From a virus, in IMG/VR virus record IMGVR_UViG_3300025634_000007, positions 1 through 33,742 of that record: a stretch of 33,742 bases of DNA, one strand, 5' to 3'. The notes below the pieces were generated by a model. The model was not told the origin of the DNA. It was given only the letters and a program-made list of their open reading frames with translations, and searched no databases. How positions within the stretch are numbered: the first letter of the stretch is position 1; the number at the start of each line of letters is the position of its first letter. Shown here piece after piece: positions 21,738-28,407 of this stretch. The translations under genes were made by a program, and so were the position numbers.

Positions 21738-23160
21738 GGCCGTTCGCGCCTTCGAGCTCGCCGCGCCGGGCGCTGGACGGCCGCGGGGTCGGCCGCGTGC
21801 CGTTCCCGCCGTCACCCGGCGACGTGGAACCGACCGGCAGCCGCGGCATCGTCGGCGGGAGAGGGTCAGCGGTCGCGCCCGGCTGGCCGGGCTGCGGCAG
21901 AAGGTGCTGCACGTTCCCGGCCGGGAGCGGCGGCGGCTCGGCAGCCTCCGTCAGCTGGCCCATGTCGCCGGCCTCGATCGCCTTGACCGCGCTCATCTTG
22001 TCGTATCCGCTCTGCTGCAGCGCCAGCAGCGCCTGGGCGCGGATCAGCGTGACCTGCGCCCGGACCTGCTCGCCGTCCTGCAGCGCCGCGATGTCGGCGG
22101 TGTCCACCCACAGCCGCGACCCGGCCGGGACACCCGGTACGAGTTGCTCCAGCGCGCCGCACAGCGACCGCCACAACGGCCGCAACGTTAGGTCCCCGAA
22201 CCGGCGGATCACTTCCTGGTACGACTTGCCGGCGCCCTTGATGGACTCCAGGCCCACCAGCAGCGGCGGCACTCCCGCCGCCGCAAGGACCCGCTCGACG
22301 CCCAGCGCCTGGACGTTCGTGAAGTCGATCTGCGTGAGCGAGTTGCCGACCGCGACCAGGTCCGCGCCCTGGTCCAGGATCAGCGTCTTGCCCGCATTCG
22401 ACGGGCCGCCGTACCGGGCGGTCATCCGCTCCCGGATCGCGTCGACCGTCCCCGGCTGCAGCTTCTGCGCGTACTTGATGACCAGGTTCGGGGTAGCGTT
22501 GGCTTGCAGGTAGCGGATCTTGAACTGGGACATCGCGTCGTCGCCCTGCACGTCCCGCATCACCGGAGTCAGCCACGACATGCCCCGGAAGTTGGCCTGC
22601 GGGTCGGGGATCGGAGCCCAGTGCGCCACCTCGGCGGCGGGGGCCATGAACCCGGCGCCCTGGTCCAGGACCGTTTTCGGCGGCTCATGCCAGTAGCCGA
22701 TCTTCCGCCGGTACGTGCCGCCGCCCGCGACGGGCACCATCTCGCTGACGATCGTCACCCAGTCCGGGCGCAGGCGGACCAGCACGTCCTCGCCCGGAGG
22801 CGACCACGTGTAGGAGTTCCCCGCCACGCTGGCGTCCTGCTCGCAGCGGGCGATCAGCTCACCCGACGTCGTATCCGGGCCCCACGGATGCTCCAGCACA
22901 GCCAGCGAGGTGTTGCCGTACAGGTGCTTGTCGTCTTTGGCCTGCAGCTGGAACGCCGCTTCGGACAGGAGCATCATCCGGACGAGGATGGCGGCGAAGA
23001 CGGGGGAAGCGTTGGCGTTGGCGTTCTGCGCGAACGCGGTCAGCGACGGCAGGATCGCCTCACGGTCCGGGCTGCCGTAGGTGCTGGTCAGGACCGCCGC
23101 GCCGCTGGCCAGGCCCTCCCAGTAGCCGTCCCGGCGGATCAGCCGGTCCAGCAGCCTCAC
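21730..23160 (-). CDS. Portal protein (HK97 family)
   Basis: This 476-residue protein starts at GTG 23160 (GTGA overlap with the upstream stop). Family features include LTAFAQNANANASPVFAAIL, AAFQLQAKDD, VAGNSYTWS, the wing region with FRGMSWLTPVMRDVQ, DAMSQFKIRYLQANATPN and ALGVERVLAAAGVPPLLVG, followed by SYQEVIRRFGDLTLRPLW. It forms the dodecameric DNA channel at one capsid vertex. The C-terminal ~60 residues are Pro/Gly-rich and flexible. It lies between the terminase and the protease, as expected. Confidence 0.92.
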   Translation of the reverse strand: MRLLDRLIRRDGYWEGLASGAAVLTSTYGSPDREAILPSLTAFAQNANANASPVFAAILVRMMLLSEAAFQLQAKDDKHLYGNTSLAVLEHPWGPDTTSGELIARCEQDASVAGNSYTWSPPGEDVLVRLRPDWVTIVSEMVPVAGGGTYRRKIGYWHEPPKTVLDQGAGFMAPAAEVAHWAPIPDPQANFRGMSWLTPVMRDVQGDDAMSQFKIRYLQANATPNLVIKYAQKLQPGTVDAIRERMTARYGGPSNAGKTLILDQGADLVAVGNSLTQIDFTNVQALGVERVLAAAGVPPLLVGLESIKGAGKSYQEVIRRFGDLTLRPLWRSLCGALEQLVPGVPAGSRLWVDTADIAALQDGEQVRAQVTLIRAQALLALQQSGYDKMSAVKAIEAGDMGQLTEAAEPPPLPAGNVQHLLPQPGQPGATADPLPPTMPRLPVGSTSPGDGGNGTRPTPRPSSARRGELEGANGRA

Positions 23161-23345
23161 GACGGCGGCTCCAGCACTTCCAGGGTCGTACCGCCGGACA
23201 AGATCATCACCGGCACATCATCCGGAAGCCACGCGGTCAGCCCTTTCATGAGCACGGACGCCTTGGCCTTATCGATGTGTTCCGGGACGTGCACGACGAC
23301 CCGGTCGCCGGGCTTCAGCGTCAGCCGCTGGACGTCGACCTTCAC
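23157..23345 (-). CDS. Small beta protein of unknown function before portal
   Basis: This is a 62-residue protein; ATGA/GTGA overlaps on both sides place it in a tight three-gene unit with the membrane protein and portal. The sequence RLTLKPGDRVVVHVPEHIDK followed by a helix and VPVMILSGGTTLEVL suggests a compact alpha/beta fold. Comparable ORFs are common beside actinophage portals. No function is known. Confidence 0.7.
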   Translation of the reverse strand: MKVDVQRLTLKPGDRVVVHVPEHIDKAKASVLMKGLTAWLPDDVPVMILSGGTTLEVLEPPS

Positions 23346-23563
23346 CCGGACCGCCGGGCCCGTTCCAGCACGGTCGCCAGCGTCGGCACCTCATGCACGG
23401 CCGGCTGCGCCCGGCCCTGGCCGTCGTCGCGGGACAGCGCCCACGCGCCCACCGCCAGCGAATCAGCGATGACGCACAGGCCGAAGCCGAGACGGCCGGT
23501 CAGCCACCCGCCCGCCAGGACGCCGAGCAGGGAGATGGCCAGGAGGGCGGCGGACAGGCGCAC
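23342..23563 (-). CDS. Small two-helix membrane protein
   Basis: This 73-residue protein starts at GTG 23563 after AGGAGG. Two hydrophobic segments (LSAALLAISLLGVLAGGWL and LGFGLCVIADSLAVGAWAL) precede a charged cytoplasmic-type tail. It is coupled to the next gene by a 4-base overlap. The function is unknown; membrane microproteins of this sort could serve in superinfection exclusion or remain accessory. Confidence 0.7.
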   Translation of the reverse strand: MRLSAALLAISLLGVLAGGWLTGRLGFGLCVIADSLAVGAWALSRDDGQGRAQPAVHEVPTLATVLERARRSG

Positions 23564-23585
23564 GGCGACCTCCTAAGCTGCGGGC

Positions 23586-23693
23586 ATGAGCGACGACACG
23601 ATAATGACGATCGCCGTGATCCTCGCGGCCCTGATCGTTGCGGCACTCCTGGCGCTGGCGTTCGCTGCTGCGGTGCACTACGGGTGGTTCTGA
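23586..23693 (+). CDS. Possible plus-strand membrane microprotein
   Basis: This 35-residue ORF has a short acidic start (MSDDTIM), one long hydrophobic segment (AVILAALIVAALLALAFAAA) and the end VHYGWF. It is divergent from the minus-strand membrane gene. There is no convincing Shine-Dalgarno site, so the evidence is the clean membrane-protein profile alone. Confidence 0.4.
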   Translation: MSDDTIMTIAVILAALIVAALLALAFAAAVHYGWF

Positions 23694-23873
23694 CGGGACC
23701 TGCGGCGGGCGGTCCGTCCAGCCGCTCTCTGCTGGCAAACGGGGTGATGCCGCCTCTTACCTGCGGCTCGGCCGCAGTCAGACCCGCCCAGACGCCTGGA
23801 TTAACTGCTAATTGAGTGCTCCAGGCGACCCTATTAGCACCCGGGAGCCTGGTTACTTGCCTGGAGCACGCGC
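23694..23873. other. Non-coding spacer between terminase and portal block
   Basis: Together with the preceding microprotein, this fills a 310-base stretch without a minus-strand gene. It contains an inverted repeat and the outer copy of a direct repeat of the terminase 3' end. No clear promoter is seen. Confidence 0.6.
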
Positions 23874-23891
23874 CTAGACCGCCCAGACGCC
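23785..23891. repeat. Direct repeat flanking a palindromic insert at the terminase 3' end
   Basis: CGCCCAGACGCC occurs at 23785-23796 and 23880-23891; with flanks the match is 16 of 17 bases. The second copy is part of the terminase coding end (PGVWAV, stop). Between them lies a perfect 11-bp inverted repeat, GTGCTCCAGGC (23816-23826) and GCCTGGAGCAC (23859-23869), with a 32-base loop. This resembles a small insertion with duplicated target, or a hairpin terminator. Confidence 0.65.
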
Positions 23892-24380
23892 CGGCGTGGC
23901 CAGTTCCTCCCACCGCGCGAACGCCCACGCGGCCAGCGTCGCCGCGACCAGCGGCGACTGATCCACGGCCACCTTCGGATCCCACGCCTGCGCGCCCGCC
24001 AGCGGCCTTTGCTGACCGCCGCGCACAGCAGCGGTCAAAGGTGCCTGGTCCAGGTGCGCCAGCCGGCCGTCGTTCACCAGGTCGAGGAACTCGCCATGCG
24101 CCACCGCCATGTCCTGCGTGTCCGGCTGCGTCACCAGGATTCCCGCCTCGGCCAGCGGCCTGATCAGCGTCCCCGACTGCGCCTTCGGGTTCACCACCAC
24201 CGCGACCGGGTCATGCTTGGCCCACAGCCCGGACATCCGCGCCACGACGCCGCGCGGATGGTCATACCAGACCAGGTCCACGACCAGGCGCGTGCCGCCC
24301 TGCTCACGGCCAGCCGCCACGATCGACGAGTGATTGCGGTCCTCGCTGATGGCCACCCCGAAGGCGACCTCGCCGCTCAC
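23874..24380 (-). CDS. Large terminase, nuclease-domain ORF (second half)
   Basis: GTG 24380 overlaps the stop of the ATPase ORF (GTGA), in the -1 frame. The 168-residue product matches the RNase H-like C-terminal half of HK97-type large terminases: GEVAFGVAISEDRNHSSIV, VVVNPKAQSGTLIRPLAEAG and WDPKVAVDQSPLVAATLAAW. This domain cuts concatemeric DNA. The first acidic position expected in the strand FGVD is Ala here, and a second expected Asp is Asn (VVVNP); D in AVDQSPL is kept. The two ORFs together total about 480 residues, normal for one intact protein. Confidence 0.8.
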   Translation of the reverse strand: MSGEVAFGVAISEDRNHSSIVAAGREQGGTRLVVDLVWYDHPRGVVARMSGLWAKHDPVAVVVNPKAQSGTLIRPLAEAGILVTQPDTQDMAVAHGEFLDLVNDGRLAHLDQAPLTAAVRGGQQRPLAGAQAWDPKVAVDQSPLVAATLAAWAFARWEELATPGVWAV

Positions 24381-25315
24381 AGCCGCACGCCTGGCACGGC
24401 GGACGCGGTCCACGTGTCCTTGCCGATGACTTCCCAGCCCGGCTTGGCCACGTCCGGCCACTGGCACAAATAGGCTCTGCGAAACTCGGGCAAATCCATC
24501 AGCTCGAAGTCGGCTTTCACGGTCTCCTCGCTCACCGTGATCCCCAAAGCGGGCATCCGCCGCCACCACGTCGCAGGATCCGCCGGGTCCTCGTCATCAG
24601 CCGCGCTGTACCCGATGTAGCAGCCGTTCGACGTCACGCCCATCTCCGCGCGGGCCCGGCCGTCCTCGACCTTCCCCCGGAAGTACGCCGACTTCTCCGT
24701 GCCCGCCGCGGACACCACCCACAGCTGCGCGTCGCGGGTCATCATCGCCGGGCGCATCGCCTGCTCCAGGTGGTCATCCTGCTGCGCCCACGCCTCGTCG
24801 ATCACGCCCAGGTCCACGACGTCGCCGTGGCCGGACGTCTGCGTACCGCTGACCAGGCCCAGCATCGACCCGTTCCTGAACACGTACGCCTCGCTGCCCG
24901 AGCCGCGGCGCACGTCGATGAACCGGCGCAGCTTCGACCGCTCGATCAGCGGCCACCACACATCCAGCAGCCGGTGCCGCGCGTCCAGCCTGGTCTGCGC
25001 CGTGTAGCTGATCTGCGTCCCCGGGCGCCGCAACCCCCGCGCCACCATCATCGACAGCAGGTCAACCGTCTTGCCCTGCTGCCGCATCACCTCGATCACG
25101 ACCTGCCGGTACGCGAACCGGCCGTCCGGGCCCAGCTCCGTCGTGACGGCGTTGACGTCATCCTGCCACGGCATCAGCCCAGGTCCGAGCGACGTGCGGA
25201 AGCCGAGCAGCCGCGCCGTCTGCCCGATCCCGGCCGCCAGGTTCGGGCGCCCGGTCGCGGGGGTGGCGAACCTAGGCCGAGCCGAGGGCGCCGAACAGTC
25301 CCGCGAGGTCGTCAT
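24377..25315 (-). CDS. Large terminase, ATPase-domain ORF (first half)
   Basis: This 312-residue protein starts at ATG 25315, overlapping the small terminase gene. The Walker A-type P loop is VMRQQGKT (residues 76-83), Walker B is LGVIDEAW (169-176) and the coupling motif is SAAGT (202-206). It ends with the segment EFRRAYLCQWPD that normally links to the nuclease domain. It drives ATP-dependent packaging through the portal. Its TGA at 24377 separates it from the nuclease part. Reinitiation at the overlapping GTG is the simplest route to two polypeptides. No slippery heptamer is seen; a sequencing error cannot be excluded. Confidence 0.88.
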   Translation of the reverse strand: MTTSRDCSAPSARPRFATPATGRPNLAAGIGQTARLLGFRTSLGPGLMPWQDDVNAVTTELGPDGRFAYRQVVIEVMRQQGKTVDLLSMMVARGLRRPGTQISYTAQTRLDARHRLLDVWWPLIERSKLRRFIDVRRGSGSEAYVFRNGSMLGLVSGTQTSGHGDVVDLGVIDEAWAQQDDHLEQAMRPAMMTRDAQLWVVSAAGTEKSAYFRGKVEDGRARAEMGVTSNGCYIGYSAADDEDPADPATWWRRMPALGITVSEETVKADFELMDLPEFRRAYLCQWPDVAKPGWEVIGKDTWTASAVPGVRL

Positions 25316-25613
25316 CCGGCTTCTCCGCGCGCTTCCCGATCAGCTCCACCAGCGTCTTGCGGAGCTCCGCGCCCAGGATCGCGTTCGACGGGTCCTCCCG
25401 GTGCGCGCAGACCATCCGGGCGGCCAGGTCGCGCAGTTCCGCCGCCGGGTCAAACGCCGGGCCACTTGCCAACTCGGTTGCCAAGTCCGGCACCGAGGTT
25501 GGCAACCCACTTGGCGACCCGCTCCGGACGGCTGCGCAGCGGCGGCACAGCGAGTGGTCGCCCGCTTTGTGCAGTCGCTTCCGACGCGACCGCAGCGCCT
25601 CGCTATCCGCCAT
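25272..25613 (-). CDS. Putative small terminase subunit
   Basis: This is a 113-residue protein with ATG 25613. The basic Cys-containing start RSRRKRLHKAGDHSLCRRC is typical of proteins placed before actinophage large terminases. A Pro/Ser linker is followed by helices (AELRDLAARMVCAH, LGAELRKTLVELIGKRA) suited to oligomerisation. It overlaps the large terminase start by 44 bases, which fits coupled expression. It would recognise the packaging site. The call rests mainly on context. Confidence 0.7.
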   Translation of the reverse strand: MADSEALRSRRKRLHKAGDHSLCRRCAAVRSGSPSGLPTSVPDLATELASGPAFDPAAELRDLAARMVCAHREDPSNAILGAELRKTLVELIGKRAEKPDDDLAGLFGALGSA

Positions 25614-25616
25614 GCC

Positions 25617-26399
25617 TCATCCGATCATCGCCAGTTGCTCCTGATCGCAGCGGGCCGCCCGGCCGCAGTTGCAGCCCAGGTGCGCCGCGCGCTTATTCGC
25701 CGCCGTATCGTCGCCGCCCTTCGATATCGGCGCTATGTGGTCGATGCTCTTCGAGCGCGGATCCGGCCACTTGAAGTCCTTGCCGATCGGCTTCCGGCAG
25801 ATCCCGCACCGCCAGTGGTCGCGCTCCAGTATCTCGGCATCGGTGACGCCATCCCACGTCTCGCGCCGCCGCTGCTTCCGTATCCGGTCCTGCCGCAACT
25901 TCCGGGGCATGTCCCCGGCCACATAGCGCCGGTAGGGCGGCCGTGAACCATTACGCCACGCCGTCGTGCATGACTTCGAGCAGAACCGCTGGCCGGCCCG
26001 GTGCTGCGGCTTCGGAACATAGGACTCTCCGCACAGGACGCAAATCCGTGGCGCTGCCGTCCGGGGTGGCAGCCGGCAATCCCGGCAACGCCGACGATCA
26101 GGCGGCGCGGAACTCGCGGTCACCTGAACTGTCTTGCCGCACTCTGAGCAAACGCCGTGCCCGGCACGCTCGGGGTTGCACAGGCTGTGATCGCCGGCTC
26201 TGTGGCGTGCCAGCTCTTCTAGCGGCCGTCCTGGCTTCTTTTCAGGGGCCTCTGCACGCGACTGCGCCAGCAGGCACTTAGAGCACGCCGGCCTGCCCTT
26301 ATAGGTTCCGCCGCCGCAGGATACGCAGACGCCGCCGCGTTCCTTCGGACCCGGTGGCGGCCGGGACATCGACCAGGCAAAAGCCCGCAGATCGCGCAT
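25617..26399 (-). CDS. HNH endonuclease of the packaging module
   Basis: This 260-residue protein starts at ATG 26399. Several CxxC pairs occur in the N-terminal half (CVSCGG, CSKC, CSEC, CRDC, CVLC), with a basic linker PRKLRQDRIRKQRRRETW. The C-terminal HNH nuclease has RDHWRCGICRKPIG, SIDHIAPISKGGDD and HLGCNCGRAA. HNH proteins encoded beside the terminase assist DNA cutting at packaging in HK97-like phages (HK97 gp74). A homing role is an alternative. The ribosome site lies within a strong hairpin just upstream. Confidence 0.9.
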   Translation of the reverse strand: MRDLRAFAWSMSRPPPGPKERGGVCVSCGGGTYKGRPACSKCLLAQSRAEAPEKKPGRPLEELARHRAGDHSLCNPERAGHGVCSECGKTVQVTASSAPPDRRRCRDCRLPPRTAAPRICVLCGESYVPKPQHRAGQRFCSKSCTTAWRNGSRPPYRRYVAGDMPRKLRQDRIRKQRRRETWDGVTDAEILERDHWRCGICRKPIGKDFKWPDPRSKSIDHIAPISKGGDDTAANKRAAHLGCNCGRAARCDQEQLAMIG

Positions 26400-26403
26400 G
26401 AAG

Positions 26404-26439
26404 CTCCCAGAGACTGCGGCAGCGCCCGCTCTCTGGGAG
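26404..26439 (-). promoter_or_regulatory. Hairpin overlapping the HNH ribosome binding site
   Basis: CTCCCAGAGA (26404-26413) and TCTCTGGGAG (26430-26439) form a perfect 10-bp stem with a 16-base loop. On the minus strand the 3' arm contains GGGAG, the only Shine-Dalgarno candidate for the ATG at 26399. The structure could hide the ribosome site and set the level or timing of translation. Confidence 0.55.
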
Positions 26440-26490
26440 GACGAGCGCTGCCTGACCCTCAGTGATCAATTGAGGGCTCACACTAGGTAA

Positions 26491-26496
26491 ATCATA
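26491..26496 (-). promoter_or_regulatory. Possible -10 element of a late promoter
   Basis: TATGAT on the minus strand, about 90 bases before the HNH/terminase operon. The -35 region at a 16-18 base distance is poor, so another sigma factor or an activator would be needed. Confidence 0.3.
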
Positions 26497-26727
26497 CCGC
26501 GCCACGTGGCACGTAACTCTGCGTGTACGCGACGTGGCTGCGGAGTCGGCTGACCTGTTCTAACTTCACACGCGATTCGATTTCTTCGGTTGACCTGGCG
26601 TTGTTCGTTCGAACACGAAGACATCGCCAGATGGTGGGGTAGTCACTGATGACCGGGCGGGTGGTCAGTCCTGACCGTGGTCACTGCCTGTCACTGCGCT
26701 CGGGGCACTGTCTGCGCTGCGCACCGT

Positions 26728-26802
26728 CATGTGCGCTGGCAACCGCCGTCTGCAATTGCGCCCGTCATGTGCGCTGCAAACGGGACCGCTGCATGTGCGC
26801 TG
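26728..26802. repeat. Three direct copies of CATGTGCGCTG
   Basis: Exact 11-mers are at 26728-26738, 26766-26776 and 26792-26802. The last two lie at the very end of the small ORF at 26765. They may be protein-binding sites, but spacing is irregular (38 and 26). Confidence 0.5.
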
Positions 26803-26953
26803 CGCCGGTCACCGTGTCGTTCACCAGCGGCCCGTTCGCCAGCGCTTCCGGGGTGGTGGAGTTCTCCAGGACGGCGACGTACAGCCACTCAATCTGCGCC
26901 CCGGCTGTCACGCCCCAGTTGCCCGGAATCACCACTGCCTCGCTGACTGCCAC
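26765..26953 (-). CDS. Possible 62-residue protein after the HNH-like gene
   Basis: GTG 26953 overlaps the end of the HNH-like gene by 25 bases and opens 62 codons. The sequence has a plausible globular pattern (VVIPGNWGVTAGAQIEWLYV, LENSTTPEALANGPL). Its C-terminus is encoded across the CATGTGCGCTG repeats. The family is not recognised. Confidence 0.4.
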   Translation of the reverse strand: MAVSEAVVIPGNWGVTAGAQIEWLYVAVLENSTTPEALANGPLVNDTVTGAAHMQRSRLQRT

Positions 26954-27261
26954 GTCCTGATCCTGCCGCGCTTCCGGTTGCCGCGGATCGCGCCGTCCGC
27001 CCGGTTGTGCGCCCGGCACGCAAGACCGGGTAGATATCCGCTGCGGTCCGCGGTGTGCGGCAGGTCGAGGTAACGCCGTGCGACAGCGAGCGGCCACCAC
27101 GTCAGCGGTTCGCCGCCGTGCGCGCACCGGTCACCGGGCCTGTACTGCGCTAGCCGCCGTTCCCGTTCGGCCTGGTGTGACTGGCCGTAGCCGCGCTGTG
27201 CGGTCGTGCCGGTCCACCGCTTGCGTGCTGGTGCGCGGCGTTGCGGCATGGTGCGCGCCAT
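26929..27261 (-). CDS. Small HNH-like endonuclease
   Basis: This is a 110-residue basic protein. The segment RGYGQSHQAERERRLAQY, then CAHGGEP, LDLPHTADRSGY and LACRAHNRADGA, follows the plan of short actinophage HNH nucleases (RGYG, Cys pair, DxxH, CxxHN). The first Cys pair is imperfect (one Cys then His-Gly-Gly), so zinc binding may be weakened. It lies upstream of the packaging operon. The function could be packaging-related or homing. The start is ATG 27261; an internal ATG at MPQRR is possible. Confidence 0.7.
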   Translation of the reverse strand: MARTMPQRRAPARKRWTGTTAQRGYGQSHQAERERRLAQYRPGDRCAHGGEPLTWWPLAVARRYLDLPHTADRSGYLPGLACRAHNRADGAIRGNRKRGRIRTWQSARQW

Positions 27262-27263
27262 GG

Positions 27264-27446
27264 TCAGCGACCGCCGGAGTCATCTAGCAGCGCCGACTCG
27301 CCGGCGGTGTGGCCGTCGTAGTAGCCGTCCATCCAGTCGCGTTCCCCGTCGGTCACGGCGAAGCTGAACGCGTGGTCCTCGCTGCAGAGCGCATCGGTGA
27401 ATCCCTGGTCGTATCCCTGCTTCCAGGAAACGGTGCGGACAGCCAT
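27264..27446 (-). CDS. Small acidic protein of unknown function
   Basis: This 60-residue protein starts at ATG 27446. Aromatic and acidic residues dominate (SWKQGYDQGFTDALCSEDH, ERDWMDGYYDGHTAGE). The G-Y-x-x-G-F and D-G-Y-Y-D-G patterns resemble short phage proteins of unknown role. It ends two bases before the next gene. The regular packing of this region supports a real gene. Confidence 0.65.
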   Translation of the reverse strand: MAVRTVSWKQGYDQGFTDALCSEDHAFSFAVTDGERDWMDGYYDGHTAGESALLDDSGGR

Positions 27447-27452
27447 GGCGGC

Positions 27453-27764
27453 TCAGGCGGCTGGCGGCGCTGCTGGCGGCGCGAGCGCGGCGACGGTGGT
27501 AACAGCGCCGGTCAGGTCAGCGGCGGCCTTGTCGAGGCCGGTCAGGTCGAGCGCCGGGTTGGCCACCTTCAGCGCGGCGATCTCAGCGGTGATCGCGGCC
27601 GCGGCGGTACCGAGGTTCGCGACGCCGGCCTCGATGGTGGTGACGTCGGCGGTGATGTCGTCTTGCTGGCTCATGAGCACATCCAGTTTCAGGTTGATGG
27701 TGTTGAGCTGGGCGAGGATCTGGTCGAGTGTCGCTGGCATCTTGAACAGGTTCCAGGTGGTCAC
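27453..27764 (-). CDS. Coiled-coil protein of unknown function
   Basis: This is a 103-residue protein. GTG 27764 gives the longest form; ATG 27740 (MPATLDQILAQLN) is a credible alternative. Heptad-like pattern LDQILAQLNTINLKLDVLMS and DITADVTTIEAGVANL indicates a parallel coiled coil, ending in a Pro/Ala tail. Similar short proteins are widespread in phages. No enzyme motif is present. Confidence 0.7.
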   Translation of the reverse strand: MTTWNLFKMPATLDQILAQLNTINLKLDVLMSQQDDITADVTTIEAGVANLGTAAAAITAEIAALKVANPALDLTGLDKAAADLTGAVTTVAALAPPAAPPAA

Positions 27765-27767
27765 GGG

Positions 27768-27989
27768 TCAGCGGGTGATGATGCGGCCGGGGTGGTCCTG
27801 CGCCTCAGCCATGGCGTCGCGGATCCGGTCCTCATCGGAGGGCGTGTCCTCGACGGCTAGATTGCCGAGCCGCACGACGACGGTGCTGTCGCCGACCGCC
27901 CCGTCCACTCTCACCACGGCGACGTCGACACCAAACGCCACGATGGTGGCGGTCAGGATGACCGTGTCGCCTGCCTTGTGCTCAGCCAT
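27768..27989 (-). CDS. Small beta-barrel-like protein of unknown function
   Basis: This is a 73-residue protein from ATG 27989. Alternating hydrophobics (GDTVILTATIVAFGVDVAVV, STVVVRLGNLAV) suggest a small beta barrel with a charged helical C-terminus (DEDRIRDAMAEAQDH). It is packed three bases from its neighbours. The family is unknown. Confidence 0.65.
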   Translation of the reverse strand: MAEHKAGDTVILTATIVAFGVDVAVVRVDGAVGDSTVVVRLGNLAVEDTPSDEDRIRDAMAEAQDHPGRIITR

Positions 27990-27992
27990 GGT

Positions 27993-28199
27993 TCAGGCCT
28001 CCGCGGACAGGCCGGGGTCCTCGCCGGAGGCTGCGCTGCTGGCCGGAATCCGGATGTCCATGGTGACCACGCCGTCCTCGCCGACGCTGAGCTCGACGAC
28101 CGCGCCGTCGAGGTCCGTGCCGCGCGGGACGCGCAGCGTGCGGTCCTCGTAGTCCGGTTCCGGGTTTTTCCCGTAGGTGGCGTTGCTGAGCGCGGCCAT
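27993..28199 (-). CDS. Small acidic protein of unknown function
   Basis: This 68-residue protein starts at ATG 28199, two bases after the membrane microprotein stop. The segment YEDRTLRVPRGTDLDGAVVE and DGVVTMDIRIPA suggests a short beta domain, followed by an acidic Ser/Ala tail. There is no recognisable family. Confidence 0.65.
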   Translation of the reverse strand: MAALSNATYGKNPEPDYEDRTLRVPRGTDLDGAVVELSVGEDGVVTMDIRIPASSAASGEDPGLSAEA

Positions 28200-28201
28200 G
28201 G

Positions 28202-28276
28202 TCAGCGCCTCCGCAGGAACAGGATCAGGACGACAATGAGGATGATGACCAGGACAGCGCCGAGGCCGATGTACAT
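28202..28276 (-). CDS. 24-residue membrane microprotein
   Basis: ATG 28276 overlaps the upstream stop (TGATG). The product is one hydrophobic helix, MYIGLGAVLVIILIVVLILF, followed by LRRR, a classic single-pass protein with a positive inside end. It was too short for standard ORF cut-offs. Overlap with the next membrane gene supports it. Confidence 0.6.
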   Translation of the reverse strand: MYIGLGAVLVIILIVVLILFLRRR

Positions 28277-28386
28277 CAGACGGCTCCGCCTCTGCCGTAG
28301 CGGCCGGACCGGTTCCAGCCCCACGCCACCTCAGCGCACACCAGCGCCAGGCCGATGAGAAGCAGCCAGATGATCCAGTCGGGCAT
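28276..28386 (-). CDS. 36-residue membrane microprotein
   Basis: ATG 28386 opens 36 codons. The product MPDWIIWLLLIGLALVCAEV begins with one membrane segment and ends in a basic tail (WGWNRSGRYGRGG). Coupled by TGATG to the 24-residue membrane protein, the two may work as a pair. The function is unknown. Confidence 0.6.
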   Translation of the reverse strand: MPDWIIWLLLIGLALVCAEVAWGWNRSGRYGRGGAV

Positions 28387-28407
28387 CGTTTTACCGCCTT
28401 CGCTTGG

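Larger units (their letters stand above)
26400..26764. other. Leader/regulatory region upstream of the packaging operon
   Basis: No convincing gene is seen in these 365 bases. The region holds two hairpins (26404-26439 and 26456-26476), a possible minus-strand -10 hexamer TATGAT (26496-26491) without a good -35, GTCAC/TCACTG-rich sequence around 26640-26700 and the first two copies of CATGTGCGCTG. AT content is higher around 26470-26600 than in the genes, consistent with a promoter region for the late genes. Confidence 0.5.

Noticed and set aside
26299-26505. 68-codon minus-strand ORF upstream of the packaging HNH gene
   Set aside because: Half of it overlaps the HNH gene in another frame, and the unique part covers the hairpin leader; there is no domain pattern.
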